A DNA stretch of 64,000 bases from assembly GCA_031551725.1 (NCBI GenBank), contig JAVBNF010000033.1, positions 14,105 through 78,104 of the forward strand, given 5' to 3'. Made by a program: the position numbers and the translations under genes. This document shows, piece by piece, positions 47,101 through 53,415 of this stretch; the first letter of the stretch is position 1, and the number at the start of each line of letters is the position of its first letter. Below the pieces are notes generated by a model, which saw only the letters and a program-made list of their open reading frames with translations, was not told the origin of the DNA and made no database searches. The stretch comes from JAVBNF01 sp031551725 (lineage in GTDB: Bacteria; Bacteroidota; Bacteroidia; Bacteroidales; P3).

Positions 47101-50046
47101 ATCCGGAAGATTTGTCAACTTATATCGAAAAAGAGAGTATGTATCCCCTTTGTTAGCTAATGATAAACTACTTACAGCAGAAGTACTAGAAAATGATGCA
47201 ATACCTAAATCCGGATCAGGAACAGAATCAAGATTGGTTACATTATTCACTCCCATTTCTACAAGAGTAAAAAAGCCACCACCACCTGATGGATCAGAGA
47301 GAATTCCCTCCGGTACTCCATAAAAGTTAAAACTTCCATCTTGAATCTCTCCTATAAATGCATCTGCATCTACAAGAAAGGCCATTACATAAAACGTCCT
47401 ATCCGTAATATCCGGAAGAACAAGAGACGATCCGTTCCAAGAAAAGTTTTCTACATCCGTAAATACCAATCGAAACTCTCCTGTACTTTGATTGTTAATT
47501 GTTATAATGTTCGTTGATAACAACGCATCTTCTATGACAGTACCATTGGCATCAAAAGCGCCGCTGATCATGTGCTTTTTATTGCCCAATTCATACGACA
47601 TTCCATCTTGCTCAGCCTCTAATAAAAGCCATACAACTTCCAAGTTTTTAGTAGAATATTTACTAAGCATTGAAGATGGTATTGGAAGGTCAAATACCAA
47701 TTTTTTATTACATGCAGGAGCTGCTGTGTTGGCTTCTATATCTTGATAAAAAGGCACAATAGGCACCATAAACTTTGTAGTATCAGGTATAACACATAGG
47801 GTATCAGATGTAAATGGGCACACTCCAGGTCCGGAAGTTCTCTCAACAACAGCATATATTTTATTAACCTTGTCAAAAAGTCCATTGTACGTACTAAATG
47901 TTCCTCCGGAATCTACTTTTACAAAGTTTCCACCGTTCACACCTAAATACCAAACAGTTTTGATTGCAGCTCCACTTTCTCCACCACCAGTAGTAGGACT
48001 TGTCAATTTAACTTGATAAGCCCCCCCATAATAATGATTCTGTAGAGCTTCGCAAGTCATCGGGAGAGTGGAAGCATTTACGAAAGATCCGTCCAGGTAA
48101 AAATCCAAATGCTCATCTCCTCTATACCAAACCTTCATAATAGTGTCAAAAAACGAGGTGGCATCTGTAGCAAGCATCGTCGTATAAGCTCCTGAACCTC
48201 CTGCCCTCATGGCACAAAGCAAAGTTCCTTCATCATGAGCAACGGTAATGCCTGTCACTTTAAAAGTAGCCCTGCCTAAAATTGTATCTAGAGACATCCG
48301 CGTAACTGTTAATCCGGAACTATTAAAGCCAGCTTCAGTAGCAGGAACAGCATTGCCATAATACCAATAGATCGAATCTAATGATTTACCCGATGGATTT
48401 TTGAAAGTCACATCCACATAGGTCTCCATTGACTCTTCACAAACCGGTCGAATTTTTTGTTTCACAACAAATGGCGATACTAGGATTACAGAATCCGTTA
48501 TCATAATTTTGCACTGATACTTAGGGAAGTATGTAAGCTCCCCGCGAAAAACATAACCATCGGTGTAAGGAGGTGTAAAGTTAAAGGTAAGCAACGCATT
48601 TTCGGGTATTTCTGATGCATTAGACGGTGGCGTTGCTAATGGGATTGAATCCCATGTAGTACCAGACAATTGACGAGCTTTGTATCGCAAAGAATATGCT
48701 CCGGGGAAAGCAGAGCTAACACCTCCTGCTGGATCTTTCACTAAAGAAATAAGCGCTCCAGAGGAAATAGAAATTGGTTGCGGGTCAGCAGAATTAGCTA
48801 TTGGTGAGTTAGAGGAATTTAGCACTTGAATCTGCATACTATTAAGGAGTGCCGGCACTTTGATTTGGATTTTGGTTGTATCTTTAGCTTCCGTACTGGA
48901 AGTAACAATACGTACATACAAAGAGTCCGTTGCTTGTATATCTTTGATTATCAGCGTATCGGTTTTGTTTTTCGTACTTCCTACTTGTTTTCCTCCCGTG
49001 ATGGTATATTTGCCGGAGCGGGCATTGGCGTATGCTCCGGGAGTGGCGGGCGCCGAAAGCACTTTCCAGTTTGTGCCGTCTTTACTGTACTGCCATTGGT
49101 AGGTATAAGCGCCCACAGCATCATTCCCAGCATACGAAATATCAGCTGTTACGCGAAAATCTGTCCCCGGACAGGCAGTGTCTAAGGCAGTGAGTTTGGC
49201 GTTAGGGGCTTTGATGATGGTGAGGCCTCCGGAAACAAACTTAACATAAGCCAAATTGTTACTGAAAAAATTATTATTATTTGCACCATTTTTAACAGGC
49301 GTATAGGCTCCCCAGCCATCATTCAAATTGAAAAGAAAACTAGGATAAGGATACCCTGGAGTTGTCGCAGGTGTGGTGTATGGTGCCGTATCTATGGAAT
49401 ACACAAAATCATTTGCGTTCAACAATCTCACGGGGACATACGCAAAAGCAGAAATGTTACAAGTTTTTGTATAATTAATATTTATCGGTAAAGGTGCGGT
49501 TGTCGTACTAATGGGAATGGTTCCAGATGACGTTATATTTAATCTCTGATAGGGAGTTGTATTCCAACCAGCAAGAGTACTTGCTCCTGTAAGAATCGTT
49601 GTAGCCGCAGTTGTTCCATTTCCATTGATTATCACCCCTCCGGCATATAAAAAAACGTCATTATCACCTGTAAAAGAATTCATTCCATTACTAGGATTAT
49701 TCGAATAAAAATTTGCAATTGTTAAATCGCTTACTTTTATCCCAATCATAGCACTACCAATACCTGGTTGCGAAACACTCGGAGGTATACACATCCACAT
49801 TCTGAACTTCATACGCCCTGCAAAGGGTGCCGGTTGAGCCAAAATACTATCAACCTTGGCTTTTGTCAACACAATTTGCTCTATCCCCATGATCAGTGTA
49901 TCCGTGATTGCAGCCGCCCTCATTTTCGGAGCCCCCCCCAGCAATACCGGCAAAAGGAAAAGAAAAATGCTACGACGGAAAATCGTTAAAAAACGTTCAC
50001 TAATAGATACAACTGTAGCGTTCTCAAAAAAGTACAACTTTTTCAT
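35161..50046 (-). CDS. Giant T9SS adhesin, 4961 residues, with many Ig-like modules
   Basis: One uninterrupted 14.9-kb frame. The signal peptide (about residues 25-46, FRRSIFLFLLPVLLGGAPKM) follows a long n-region. Residues about 50-330 form a unique beta region. The rest is a long chain of Ig-like modules of 80-100 residues with two cysteines. Their starts recur as GGKITPKDTTVC, GGKLLPKDTAFC, GGKIIPNSDTVC and ndTVCEGKTATFNV, the pattern of CHU_C-associated Ig-like domains. A three-module block is duplicated (residues about 1543-1830 and 1831-2127). The last 90 residues are the gliding-associated type B sorting domain (NRILLPDFDIEVYDSWGMQI, HGWDGMYKGKAVKSGTYYYR). It is probably secreted by T9SS and acts as a surface adhesin or gliding filament. 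It heads a four-gene operon with two PorP/SprF genes. Confidence 0.87.
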   Translation of the reverse strand: MKKLYFFENATVVSISERFLTIFRRSIFLFLLPVLLGGAPKMRAAAITDTLIMGIEQIVLTKAKVDSILAQPAPFAGRMKFRMWMCIPPSVSQPGIGSAMIGIKVSDLTIANFYSNNPSNGMNSFTGDNDVFLYAGGVIINGNGTTAATTILTGASTLAGWNTTPYQRLNITSSGTIPISTTTAPLPININYTKTCNISAFAYVPVRLLNANDFVYSIDTAPYTTPATTPGYPYPSFLFNLNDGWGAYTPVKNGANNNNFFSNNLAYVKFVSGGLTIIKAPNAKLTALDTACPGTDFRVTADISYAGNDAVGAYTYQWQYSKDGTNWKVLSAPATPGAYANARSGKYTITGGKQVGSTKNKTDTLIIKDIQATDSLYVRIVTSSTEAKDTTKIQIKVPALLNSMQIQVLNSSNSPIANSADPQPISISSGALISLVKDPAGGVSSAFPGAYSLRYKARQLSGTTWDSIPLATPPSNASEIPENALLTFNFTPPYTDGYVFRGELTYFPKYQCKIMITDSVILVSPFVVKQKIRPVCEESMETYVDVTFKNPSGKSLDSIYWYYGNAVPATEAGFNSSGLTVTRMSLDTILGRATFKVTGITVAHDEGTLLCAMRAGGSGAYTTMLATDATSFFDTIMKVWYRGDEHLDFYLDGSFVNASTLPMTCEALQNHYYGGAYQVKLTSPTTGGGESGAAIKTVWYLGVNGGNFVKVDSGGTFSTYNGLFDKVNKIYAVVERTSGPGVCPFTSDTLCVIPDTTKFMVPIVPFYQDIEANTAAPACNKKLVFDLPIPSSMLSKYSTKNLEVVWLLLEAEQDGMSYELGNKKHMISGAFDANGTVIEDALLSTNIITINNQSTGEFRLVFTDVENFSWNGSSLVLPDITDRTFYVMAFLVDADAFIGEIQDGSFNFYGVPEGILSDPSGGGGFFTLVEMGVNNVTNLDSVPDPDLGIASFSSTSAVSSLSLANKGDTYSLFRYKLTNLPDITNATAGYQYTYTGALTARGANDIADTTILKMTGTENISNYVSTFRVRDSVNTDYWIEYSYPNVPNCLAKTSAISHVIVPGGDSIGHIFKDTMICGPSGAATIQASTGMNAISNIFQIKNAKNGGVWTDLNSFTTFPYMSVVVNSSNALVSTAKKDTNYIRMVGRFTSGRSETSNIVRVWFEPLPARAKFTATTDTLKCYNSGNFRMKVTPVGTGYKSNWYLNTSTTPMYSNSDSCLLSSGAPQVAGGTYAIHVKVFNDTTGCSSDTVKNIKIALVPKANPSQEFLNDTCTTMPEQLKASGTGGSGPYGYQWKNSGGTDLIEGTGGLTGTKTNTLNIASLASATYKVIVRDSSTALACPSPDSSIVVKWKVCAASAVAVNNKNICRNDTTPNWVVFKGTSGAVDHWEVSTTSSTGSFTPVGAGYTISSNKDTLYIGNTILKSLDTFYYRAVYNTSVNSTADSLMIKPVPVITGLTVSNKSICAGSSTVFTPTVTPTTGTTAKYTWNTSGGGLNNAAGTLPTHTYTPAATGVSGWDTVRVNVTIVATGCSAIFKGDTLRVWPKPTAPTTITLNPDGLACANLNQVIKVSPIVAGDSVFYFTSGVLIGKTKSSATVDSITWQPQSTDHNKTIKVVVKNNSGCFSDSSSPKTITVNPSVKPKFTTVDSTPCPLATIKVYTDVNATLQKYSETVPVWTTLTSGTGLVGAPPTYSYVVPATDTVFKLRAFATGSACADTSDIKIINVSRTPTNGGALTVTKMRDTLCMPQGTTTPVNIALTASGSDAKYVRFAWGLTKIAITNNSNNQAVTTTNTYTFPFTNVTGWRYFRVEARHDTNCTTASAYSNIDSVYLSKPSTPTLSTIADVCNGKTSKLKITVTPALLATDTVFYFKNGTLITPIGYSTNKADTLIWTPAFADSGKTIRTIVKNSAGCVSDSSNGEKIKVVNLIKATFVKSTDTTQCPLSVVNLNLRNTGSTAMIFQRRKDIFSPWSPLTPIPTGPAPNYTYTLQSTDSFFQIRAYSTAFCVDTSDPKGVNVVSKPTIPSAIKIMVGGNPADSVCFADMPTTGYQISWTGGNGAYVRFSHFFVGTGTWDPFGPHYPVSPPATRTNTATVGVAGIWHYHRVESRNDSTCTGPEASAYSIDSIFIVDTSWGGQACKGDHSTKDSVCENWTGGIDMYLTAFPKGTATKWYSSTDGVDYSTVVSSTSSFTIKPTHVTAQDMYYRAEVQSGICPSKYSQPFMLHVDSLSIGGKLLPKDTAFCFNKVNFTYAVTNKRGKDSIFQRAPEVSPGVPGVFGASAVSLTPATNTTVATYYYRMWVKNGRCKAVLSDTAKLLVKDTLGKTTFNFDRKVTCQDSTIRVSVSGTRGALKKWGYRRIQLPATPANITWLPGPFTPGDTTLYPITISDSGSYIIYIYLDNGICAARIDSTKDTLRYNLRPTSGDFYPKKTDTTCKDIVAKIRNENAEGRIQYGKTLSDFSLVKPGIKLPNYDVLMGTLVSDSITNYYFRIMYPMPGCDTMYSDIFTYVALAQAKFSGRTINEAGSLYGNLCEKSTVTYQLESDCSYRGFFGWEYKTANGNFDTIPGKQDIRASSNPRIVMPCANLKVDSTYTFRIRAYFPPKDSLKGCSSDTITFPTVKVWPLPTGGKITPKDTTVCYGGTPVQAKITNDTNATKYIWSVRDSATGGWTNITVGDSTSKTSAATAAAAVGVSTTLLRAILINPGCTQNTPIGAPPCTYQDWGKVSDTARFHIAPSLPAPTQDATVTICEKDSTTITFANVKGDTLYIRNGAKWIDTIPVNALPASKKYPVLKNGGVNISDTFYAVLRQNGVLGSCAVSSPTVLKIVKINPHLVAGSLRNLTNTKDSTITQGTTTGTMTLSGSTTTAQTNSTVTRTWQLTKVNTTTPNPWDFSSPVSGGGVTNTYSTIPTLDTLYFRVKTSDGICPDVYSDTIRFVIKPANKAIIAGGDPICQTANSFGTLTASFGAGVPSPSPTNTVQWLRSYSADNTTWGAWTTVGAIGTATTMTTEPGSNPAVGYYKYKIAYKYNTGATNDTSMESSVLRVDSVSKGGKIIPNSDTVCVAGSPDAFILKGFKGTSFTWSFSKNKTSWGAITNHAVVNDTTYPIPAGGALLADSGYYRVAVTNGACPAVYSDTAYLMVTPNAKGGNLSTPNNPECQNTNFVITLKNHVGNVLKWQSSPAGTNTWTDIANTNTTYTANIKKATDFRAVVATLGCGVDTYSDTLKMTVKDTIAITLQPHDTTVVASASASFTATYTADQCTTKNYKWEVSTNGGTSWSPCSGGDYTGVTSSTLVVLSAGHTEPTKINYKYRCILETECEKDTTVVVKVLHKGAFNPGVVVAQCGFYDYDKDTGTLTKAYVSGATGDGLQYEWFVNDAKVAANKFGTVGGNILADPNTTPRPTYKSGQSTDTLRYSVTKDLVDAGNVKFYVVVKDAFGSIDTINASVKCYDSLPSIDPKIAFKDTAVCEGATVKIAVDPHAIGFASGGSIAYQWQVSTGGAFSPCSGGAYSGITTKELTITMGAAMNGYKYRCMLTPTHSYTLPGRASDTLTVSVKANPAITVAPTNDTVCEGKTATFNVTATGGAPLAYKWEFWDNSVPQYDSVGNGNSFVISPAQKADNGKQFRVTVSNGCTPAISPAVFLTVKDTAVFSPLTDQTICESDTTSFAIQVTAGDNLKYSWKKDGTAISNTAVYSGQGTATLKISGAPVSAAGTYSCDITDYCNTVRTVSAVLTVNPKAKITSCTHPIEVAEGASGSFTVGASNAAQYAWCSHGKDSTNAPTPQPGSTNTLAVTVASGQGTTMDSTWYSCRVSGNCGRDTTVFMMLKVSFSIAFDLNLEPDTTICKLEDSLKLEVHAVIPTGDPITYKWFSKKPTDVGYTQINIGGIYTRLDSVFVAKPVSSLTDGMSFIVRAYVASTQDSAESGPMTLHLTQSLGISSVPDSQILVTPYNTAYPINGTITIKTDSGDLVSFDWEEFDGTDYQFLEAGNIVTLQKSDCALADTGLYKYRAVASSGCGKDTAYMKIRVVEKLNIDTVHVLGPVDTAFPFNNTNAEYSICENETLKIYSHLNAAGQYAGTQYEFLVSDTKNGVYKPYNASGVICTICTQVVDTLVVNPTRAMNGKYFKIIAKNPYDPRANDTSAGFKLNVFYFPTSYGVHPTPFSIIEGDPVTFNMHSSDKNGSFKYVWAIDTVDWDGSHLDIVKMADNDSLWNLATTVAEEHDRMRVFCHLVSNDGCGEIAPKDTFIRVAPNIHIFIDTTDPRIVMENGIAIMKLCADNKTSKITASYDNSMGMPQTWQWQVNKGSGWTNITASPFSGYDSYDLDFIYTADMAGWLFRCIGYGKDPNLIKDTTKPIVKLETAGVMTDMDINVWSAGAIVRDISRAKICEIDTLTRFVAAAEDATTWEWELLTPGGASVTNTLSTPTNEREFRIRWTEVEGLGLTAEHFAGYKVTCKVTNDCDDTLAEKEIKIRELLPFDVNIKMDSLFCFGSTIRFWTDTTDNSISEGEYAWTIDGTEIIRNPEMVAGPELGADADPLVVGDRTISVTVSPSTASELYCQLSDPQTKSVNIHINPVPVVTVTARDHIIIEGDTTVLSSSVTGGVAPYSIHWLPGTLVVDSTVESTATVPLTQKKTYVFTAIYTDSNNCSGSGKDSVKVIANFVLDSFIVKTTIVYPNGNVDTVVDTVLRPNDTLMICPGQILWLTPKTTGGNPPLRYTWNPEQPDYPVGYKPEYTADSTFGFMVNGNPGTVKEYYVQIFDHGDNEVHGAIFVKLREKPFVQLHVAPRMRYDKYFEGQAVYFHATPAIYPEYRFFKYIDEHRDIAPDTASGSNVFSTDFTHEGFTQPDATLDSNYTIVYVKDIYGCTGTDSVRIAITPVPSVILNEDKSDVLGTNINRILLPDFDIEVYDSWGMQIKPFGKHGWDGMYKGKAVKSGTYYYRARIPTLDGTIELKGAITVVPVEGELK

Positions 50047-50406
50047 ATCGAGAGTTTTATAAAAATACTATATTTTAATAGTGCAAAATACACCATACTA
50101 ATAAAGTTAGCTTTTTATACTCCCCTCACCCTTTCAAAAGCCACGTTATTAAAGGGGTTTAACGTAAGAAGATAATCAAAAAATAATTAAAAAACAAGGA
50201 TTTTTTTCGTGCGACAATTTAATTATTTTTCTATCACATTTCCAAGTGTTTTGAAAAATAATTTTTTAACAAATACAAGTGCTTGCAAATAAGACAACTA
50301 ACCACACGTCATGGCGAGCGAGCGTGGCCATCCGGTTCAATTATCCTTGTCCATTAACCATTACCGGATGGCCACGCTTCGCTCGCCATGACGGGCTCCG
50401 TAGCTA
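50047..50406. other. Gene-free spacer upstream of the giant adhesin
   Basis: 50047-50290 is very AT-rich and should hold the promoter of the 23-kb operon on the minus strand; only near-matches to TAnnTTTG (such as TAACTTTA) were seen, so no promoter is assigned. 50308-50392 is a large palindrome described separately. No gene is visible. Confidence 0.6.
50308..50392. repeat. Palindromic repeat, GTCATGGCGAGCGAGCGTGG family
   Basis: The left arm (50308-50336) and right arm (50363-50392) are complementary over about 29 bases apart from a one-base length difference, with a 26-base AT-rich centre. The same unit occurs singly inside sppA (54285-54311) and in degenerate form at 60600-60630. Confidence 0.9.
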
Positions 50407-51348
50407 CTACTTACTCTTGCCGCCGAACACTGACACCGAAACATACCGCTTCGGATTTTCTTTGAGGTCTTTCAGTAAAAGATTTAGGTTTTCAGAGCTT
50501 TTGGCAAGTTCATCATACAATTTTTTGTCGTTGGCCAGCTGCCCGAGCGTGCCCTCTCCATTGTCAATTTTTTCAAGCAAGGATGCTGTTTTTGACAAGG
50601 TTGTATTCAAATCGCCAATGGTTTTTCCCACATTGGCTTTCGCAATCGAATCGCTAATATTCTCAAAGTTGCCAATAATAGCCGTGATTTTGTCGTTGTT
50701 TTTTTCCAAATTATGGGTAATGGAAGCTACATTTTTTAAAATCCCGCCAATGCTTTGCTTTTGAGATGCAATCAATTGGTCGGTATTTGCCGAAATATTT
50801 TTCAAATGTCCAATGGTTTCGTAGATATTGCGAGCGCTTTCGGCCATTCGTTCCTGCGAATTTTGGTTGAGCATTTTAGTCATCATCTGCAACAAGGAAT
50901 CCACCGAACTCAACAATTTCCCTGTACGTGCCGGATCGGCCAAATCGCCCATCAAACCTTTATCTACACGAGCCAACAAAGTATCGCCGCTTTTCAAGTT
51001 CTCCATCTCCGTTCCGGGAATAATCAAAACAGCTTTGTTGCCCAAAACCCCTTTGGTAGTGATGCAAGCCGTACTATTTCTCGGAAATTCAACATCCCTT
51101 TTTATGGTAAAAAATACGATAATACGATGATCATCCGGAGAAACAAAATTCAACTTTTTCACCTGCCCGATCTGCATGCCGTTGAATTCCACCGGACTAC
51201 TGGCCACCAAGCCATCCACCTCGTCATAAACAGCATATAATTCTTTCTCGGAAGAAAATAAATCTTTGCCTTTTAAAAAGTTGGTTCCCCAATAAAAAAC
51301 AGCCAGTGTGGCAATGGTTACGAGTGCGATTTTGACTTCTTTTTTCAT
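50407..51348 (-). CDS. MCE/MlaD-family lipid transport protein
   Basis: A 313-residue single-pass inner-membrane protein: a short cytoplasmic start and one transmembrane helix (IALVTIATLAVFYWGTNFL, residues about 6-24). Then the MCE domain (LYAVYDEVDGLVASSPVEFN, GMQIGQVKKLNF, TACITTKGVLGNKAVLIIPG). Residues about 150-290 form a long helical coiled tail (SSVDSLLQMMTKMLNQNSQE, ASITHNLEKNNDKITAIIGN, LSKTASLLEKIDNGEGTLGQ). MlaD-type proteins form hexamers that bind phospholipids in the periplasm with an ABC transporter. No mlaE, mlaF or mlaC homologue is adjacent, so the partner genes must lie elsewhere. Confidence 0.9.
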   Translation of the reverse strand: MKKEVKIALVTIATLAVFYWGTNFLKGKDLFSSEKELYAVYDEVDGLVASSPVEFNGMQIGQVKKLNFVSPDDHRIIVFFTIKRDVEFPRNSTACITTKGVLGNKAVLIIPGTEMENLKSGDTLLARVDKGLMGDLADPARTGKLLSSVDSLLQMMTKMLNQNSQERMAESARNIYETIGHLKNISANTDQLIASQKQSIGGILKNVASITHNLEKNNDKITAIIGNFENISDSIAKANVGKTIGDLNTTLSKTASLLEKIDNGEGTLGQLANDKKLYDELAKSSENLNLLLKDLKENPKRYVSVSVFGGKSK

Positions 51349-51366
51349 ATATGTTCTTGATTTCTT

Positions 51367-51437
51367 GTTTCGCCTGCGGCGAAAGCTGATCGCGGATTTG
51401 CGCAGATGACGCAGATTTACGCAGATTTTTTTATTTA
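51367..51437. repeat. Dispersed repeat, GATTTGCGCAGATGACGCAG family, copy A
   Basis: Begins with the hairpin TTTCGCCTGCGGCGAAAGCT, continues CGCGGATTTGCGCAGATGAC and GCAGATTTACGCAGATTTTT, ending in T-rich DNA. It is nearly identical over about 70 bp to the copy 97 bases downstream. Confidence 0.85.
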
Positions 51438-51463
51438 TAAAAATTCCTTATCTTCTACATTTT

Positions 51464-51536
51464 GTTTCGCCTGCGGCGAAAGCTAATCGCGGATTTGCGC
51501 AGATGACGCAGATTTACGCAGATTTTTTTATTTTTA
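51464..51536. repeat. Dispersed repeat, GATTTGCGCAGATGACGCAG family, copy B
   Basis: The second copy has the same hairpin and the same ACGCAG words, differing at one visible base (GCTAATCGC against GCTGATCGC). The 474-base spacer 51349-51822 contains only these repeats, the copy of the ACAGGATTAACA family at 51572-51647, AT-rich words (51664-51690) and copy C; no gene is seen. Confidence 0.85.
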
Positions 51537-51571
51537 GAAACTGTTTACAAAATTAAACAAAATTCTTTTTA

Positions 51572-51647
51572 GACAGGATTAACAAGATTTACAGGATGAT
51601 TTTGCCTTCGGCAAAATAAAAAACATGTTAATCCTGTTCATCCTGTC
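51572..51647. repeat. Palindromic repeat, ACAGGATTAACA family, second copy
   Basis: GACAGGATTAACAAGATT and AATCCTGTTCATCCTGTC form the outer arms, with TTTTGCCTTCGGCAAAA nested inside. The organisation is the same as at 14333-14405. Confidence 0.8.
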
Positions 51648-51760
51648 AAAAATTTAAACAGTTTCTTAATTTTTAATTCTTAATTCTTTATACTGTTACT
51701 ATTTACTGTTCTTTATACTTGCTATTTCTATCCACGCGTCCCTTTATTTTGCCTCTACCG

Positions 51761-51814
51761 CGTAAATCTGCGTCATCTGCGCAAATCCGCGATTAGCTTT
51801 CGCCGCCAGGCGGA
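51761..51814. repeat. Dispersed repeat, GATTTGCGCAGATGACGCAG family, copy C (inverted)
   Basis: The reverse complement of copies A and B (CGTAAATCTGCGTCATCTGC, GCAAATCCGCGATTAGCTTT), ending in CGCCGCCAGGCGGA just before the pyk stop codon. Confidence 0.85.
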
Positions 51815-51822
51815 GTTCATTA

Positions 51823-53295
51823 TCAACTTACATCCGGCTCGCCACCCAACGACGTTGGCACCACTTCGCAGATTTCCCCGATTTGCAGCATGTTCGGCGC
51901 ACGCTTGTCGCGAAACGGAATGTGTCCCACATAGACCACACGGTCGCCTTGTTCCAAAAAGGTAGCTTTTTCCAAATATTCATTGGCGTACGCCAAGGCC
52001 TCGGATGTCAAATCAAATTCCGGATAGGTAATTACCTCCACACCCCACGCCAGCGGTAGAATTTGGCGCATGCGCCGGTTGGTGGTAAACACATAAATCG
52101 GTTTGTATTTACGATACGAAGAAATCCAAAACACCGGTTTCGCCACATTGGTAAACACGACAATCGCCTTAGCATCCGTTTGCTCGGCCAGTTGCGCAGC
52201 ATTGTAGCAAATAGAATCCGATAAAAAATGCGCGGAGCTTTTCTGCGGTTGATGCGTGGGAAGATTATGCATTTTGCCCGTCACTTCGGTATATTCCGCA
52301 ATTTGGCGCATCGCCGTTACCGCTTGCACCGGATACTGTCCAACGGAAGTCTCACCGCTCAACATCACCGCATCGGCACCGTCGAGCACGGCATTGGCCA
52401 CGTCATTTACCTCAGCACGCGTAGGCGCGAAGCTGGTAATCATGCTTTCCATCATCTGAGTAGCTACAATGACCGGCTTCGCTTGCGCAATGCATTTTTG
52501 TACAATTTGTTTTTGCAAAAGCGGCACTTTTTCATACGAAACTTCCACACCCAAATCTCCACGTGCAACCATCACCGCATGTGTTGCATGGATGATTTGA
52601 TCCAAATGTTCAATAGCTTCGGGCTTTTCAATCTTGGCTACAATACGGGCTTCAGAGCCTTTGGAACGCAACAGGTTTTTCAGTTCTAAAATATCATTTT
52701 CATGGCGGACAAATGAAAGTCCTATCCATTCCAGCTTTTGCGAAATAATAAAATCGACATCCGCCAAATCCTTCGGCGTTAAGCACGGAAGGTTGATTTT
52801 GGTATCGGGCAGATTCACGCCTTTACGTGATGAAAGGATGCCGCCGTTGAGCACTTTCGTGATAATAGTATCCGTGCCGTTTGTAGAAACAACTTCAAGT
52901 TTTATTTTTCCATCGTCCACCAGAATTTTTTCACCGGGATGCACTTCTTTCGGAAGCGGCGTATAATTCATGTATGCTTTTTCAGAATTCCCCACACAAG
53001 GCTCTGATACCAAGCGAAATTCGGCGCCTGTTTGAAGCTCCACGCCGTTGTTTTCCATTTCCCCCACACGCAGTTTAGGACCCTGCAAGTCGGCTAAAAT
53101 AGTGACATTATTTAAGCCGGTTTCTTTTTTTATTTCACGGATATCATTAATAACACGCTCATTCAAAACATAATCGCTATGCGAAAAATTGAGGCGGCAC
53201 ACATTCGCGCCGGCTTTAATGATTTTTTCCAGCATCTCGCGCGAGTTACAGGCCGGACCTATTGTCGCGATGATTTTTGTTTGTACGGTGTTCAT
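51823..53295 (-). CDS. pyk: Pyruvate kinase
   Basis: Pyk converts phosphoenolpyruvate and ADP to pyruvate and ATP, the last step of glycolysis. It has 490 residues, the normal length. Motifs: TKIIATIGPACNSREMLEKI, CRLNFSHSDY, LADLQGPKLRVGEMENNGVE, WIGLSFVRHENDILELKNLL, ARIVAKIEKPEAIEHLDQII (catalytic Lys in KIEKPE), VMVARGDLGVEVSYEKVPLL, MMESMITSFAPTRAEVNDVA, LSGETSVGQYPVQAV. The C-terminal effector domain is present (AIVVFTNVAKPVFWISSYRK). It is flanked by dispersed repeats on both sides, so no operon partners are indicated. Confidence 0.97.
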   Translation of the reverse strand: MNTVQTKIIATIGPACNSREMLEKIIKAGANVCRLNFSHSDYVLNERVINDIREIKKETGLNNVTILADLQGPKLRVGEMENNGVELQTGAEFRLVSEPCVGNSEKAYMNYTPLPKEVHPGEKILVDDGKIKLEVVSTNGTDTIITKVLNGGILSSRKGVNLPDTKINLPCLTPKDLADVDFIISQKLEWIGLSFVRHENDILELKNLLRSKGSEARIVAKIEKPEAIEHLDQIIHATHAVMVARGDLGVEVSYEKVPLLQKQIVQKCIAQAKPVIVATQMMESMITSFAPTRAEVNDVANAVLDGADAVMLSGETSVGQYPVQAVTAMRQIAEYTEVTGKMHNLPTHQPQKSSAHFLSDSICYNAAQLAEQTDAKAIVVFTNVAKPVFWISSYRKYKPIYVFTTNRRMRQILPLAWGVEVITYPEFDLTSEALAYANEYLEKATFLEQGDRVVYVGHIPFRDKRAPNMLQIGEICEVVPTSLGGEPDVS

Positions 53296-53297
53296 TT

Positions 53298-53415
53298 TAA
53301 TTATTAATGGTTAATTATTAATGGTTAATGAGCTTCGCGTTTAGTAACTTTTTAGTGGCTAAGATTAATGAAAGCGCAGCTTCATTAACCATTCAGCATT
53401 AATCATTAACCATTA
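53298..53415. repeat. AT-rich palindromic element between sppA and pyk
   Basis: ATTAATGGTTAATTATTAAT and TTAATGAGCTTCGCG on the left, and GCAGCTTCATTAACCATT...TTAATCATTAACCATTAA on the right, around a central CTTTTTAGTGGCTAAGATT. It extends into sppA and supplies its last codons and stop. Confidence 0.75.

Noticed and set aside
35161..50046. Suspicion that the 14.9-kb frame is an assembly artefact of collapsed or expanded repeats
   Set aside because: Modules differ in sequence apart from the one block duplication, the frame is unbroken, and a proper signal peptide and sorting domain frame it.
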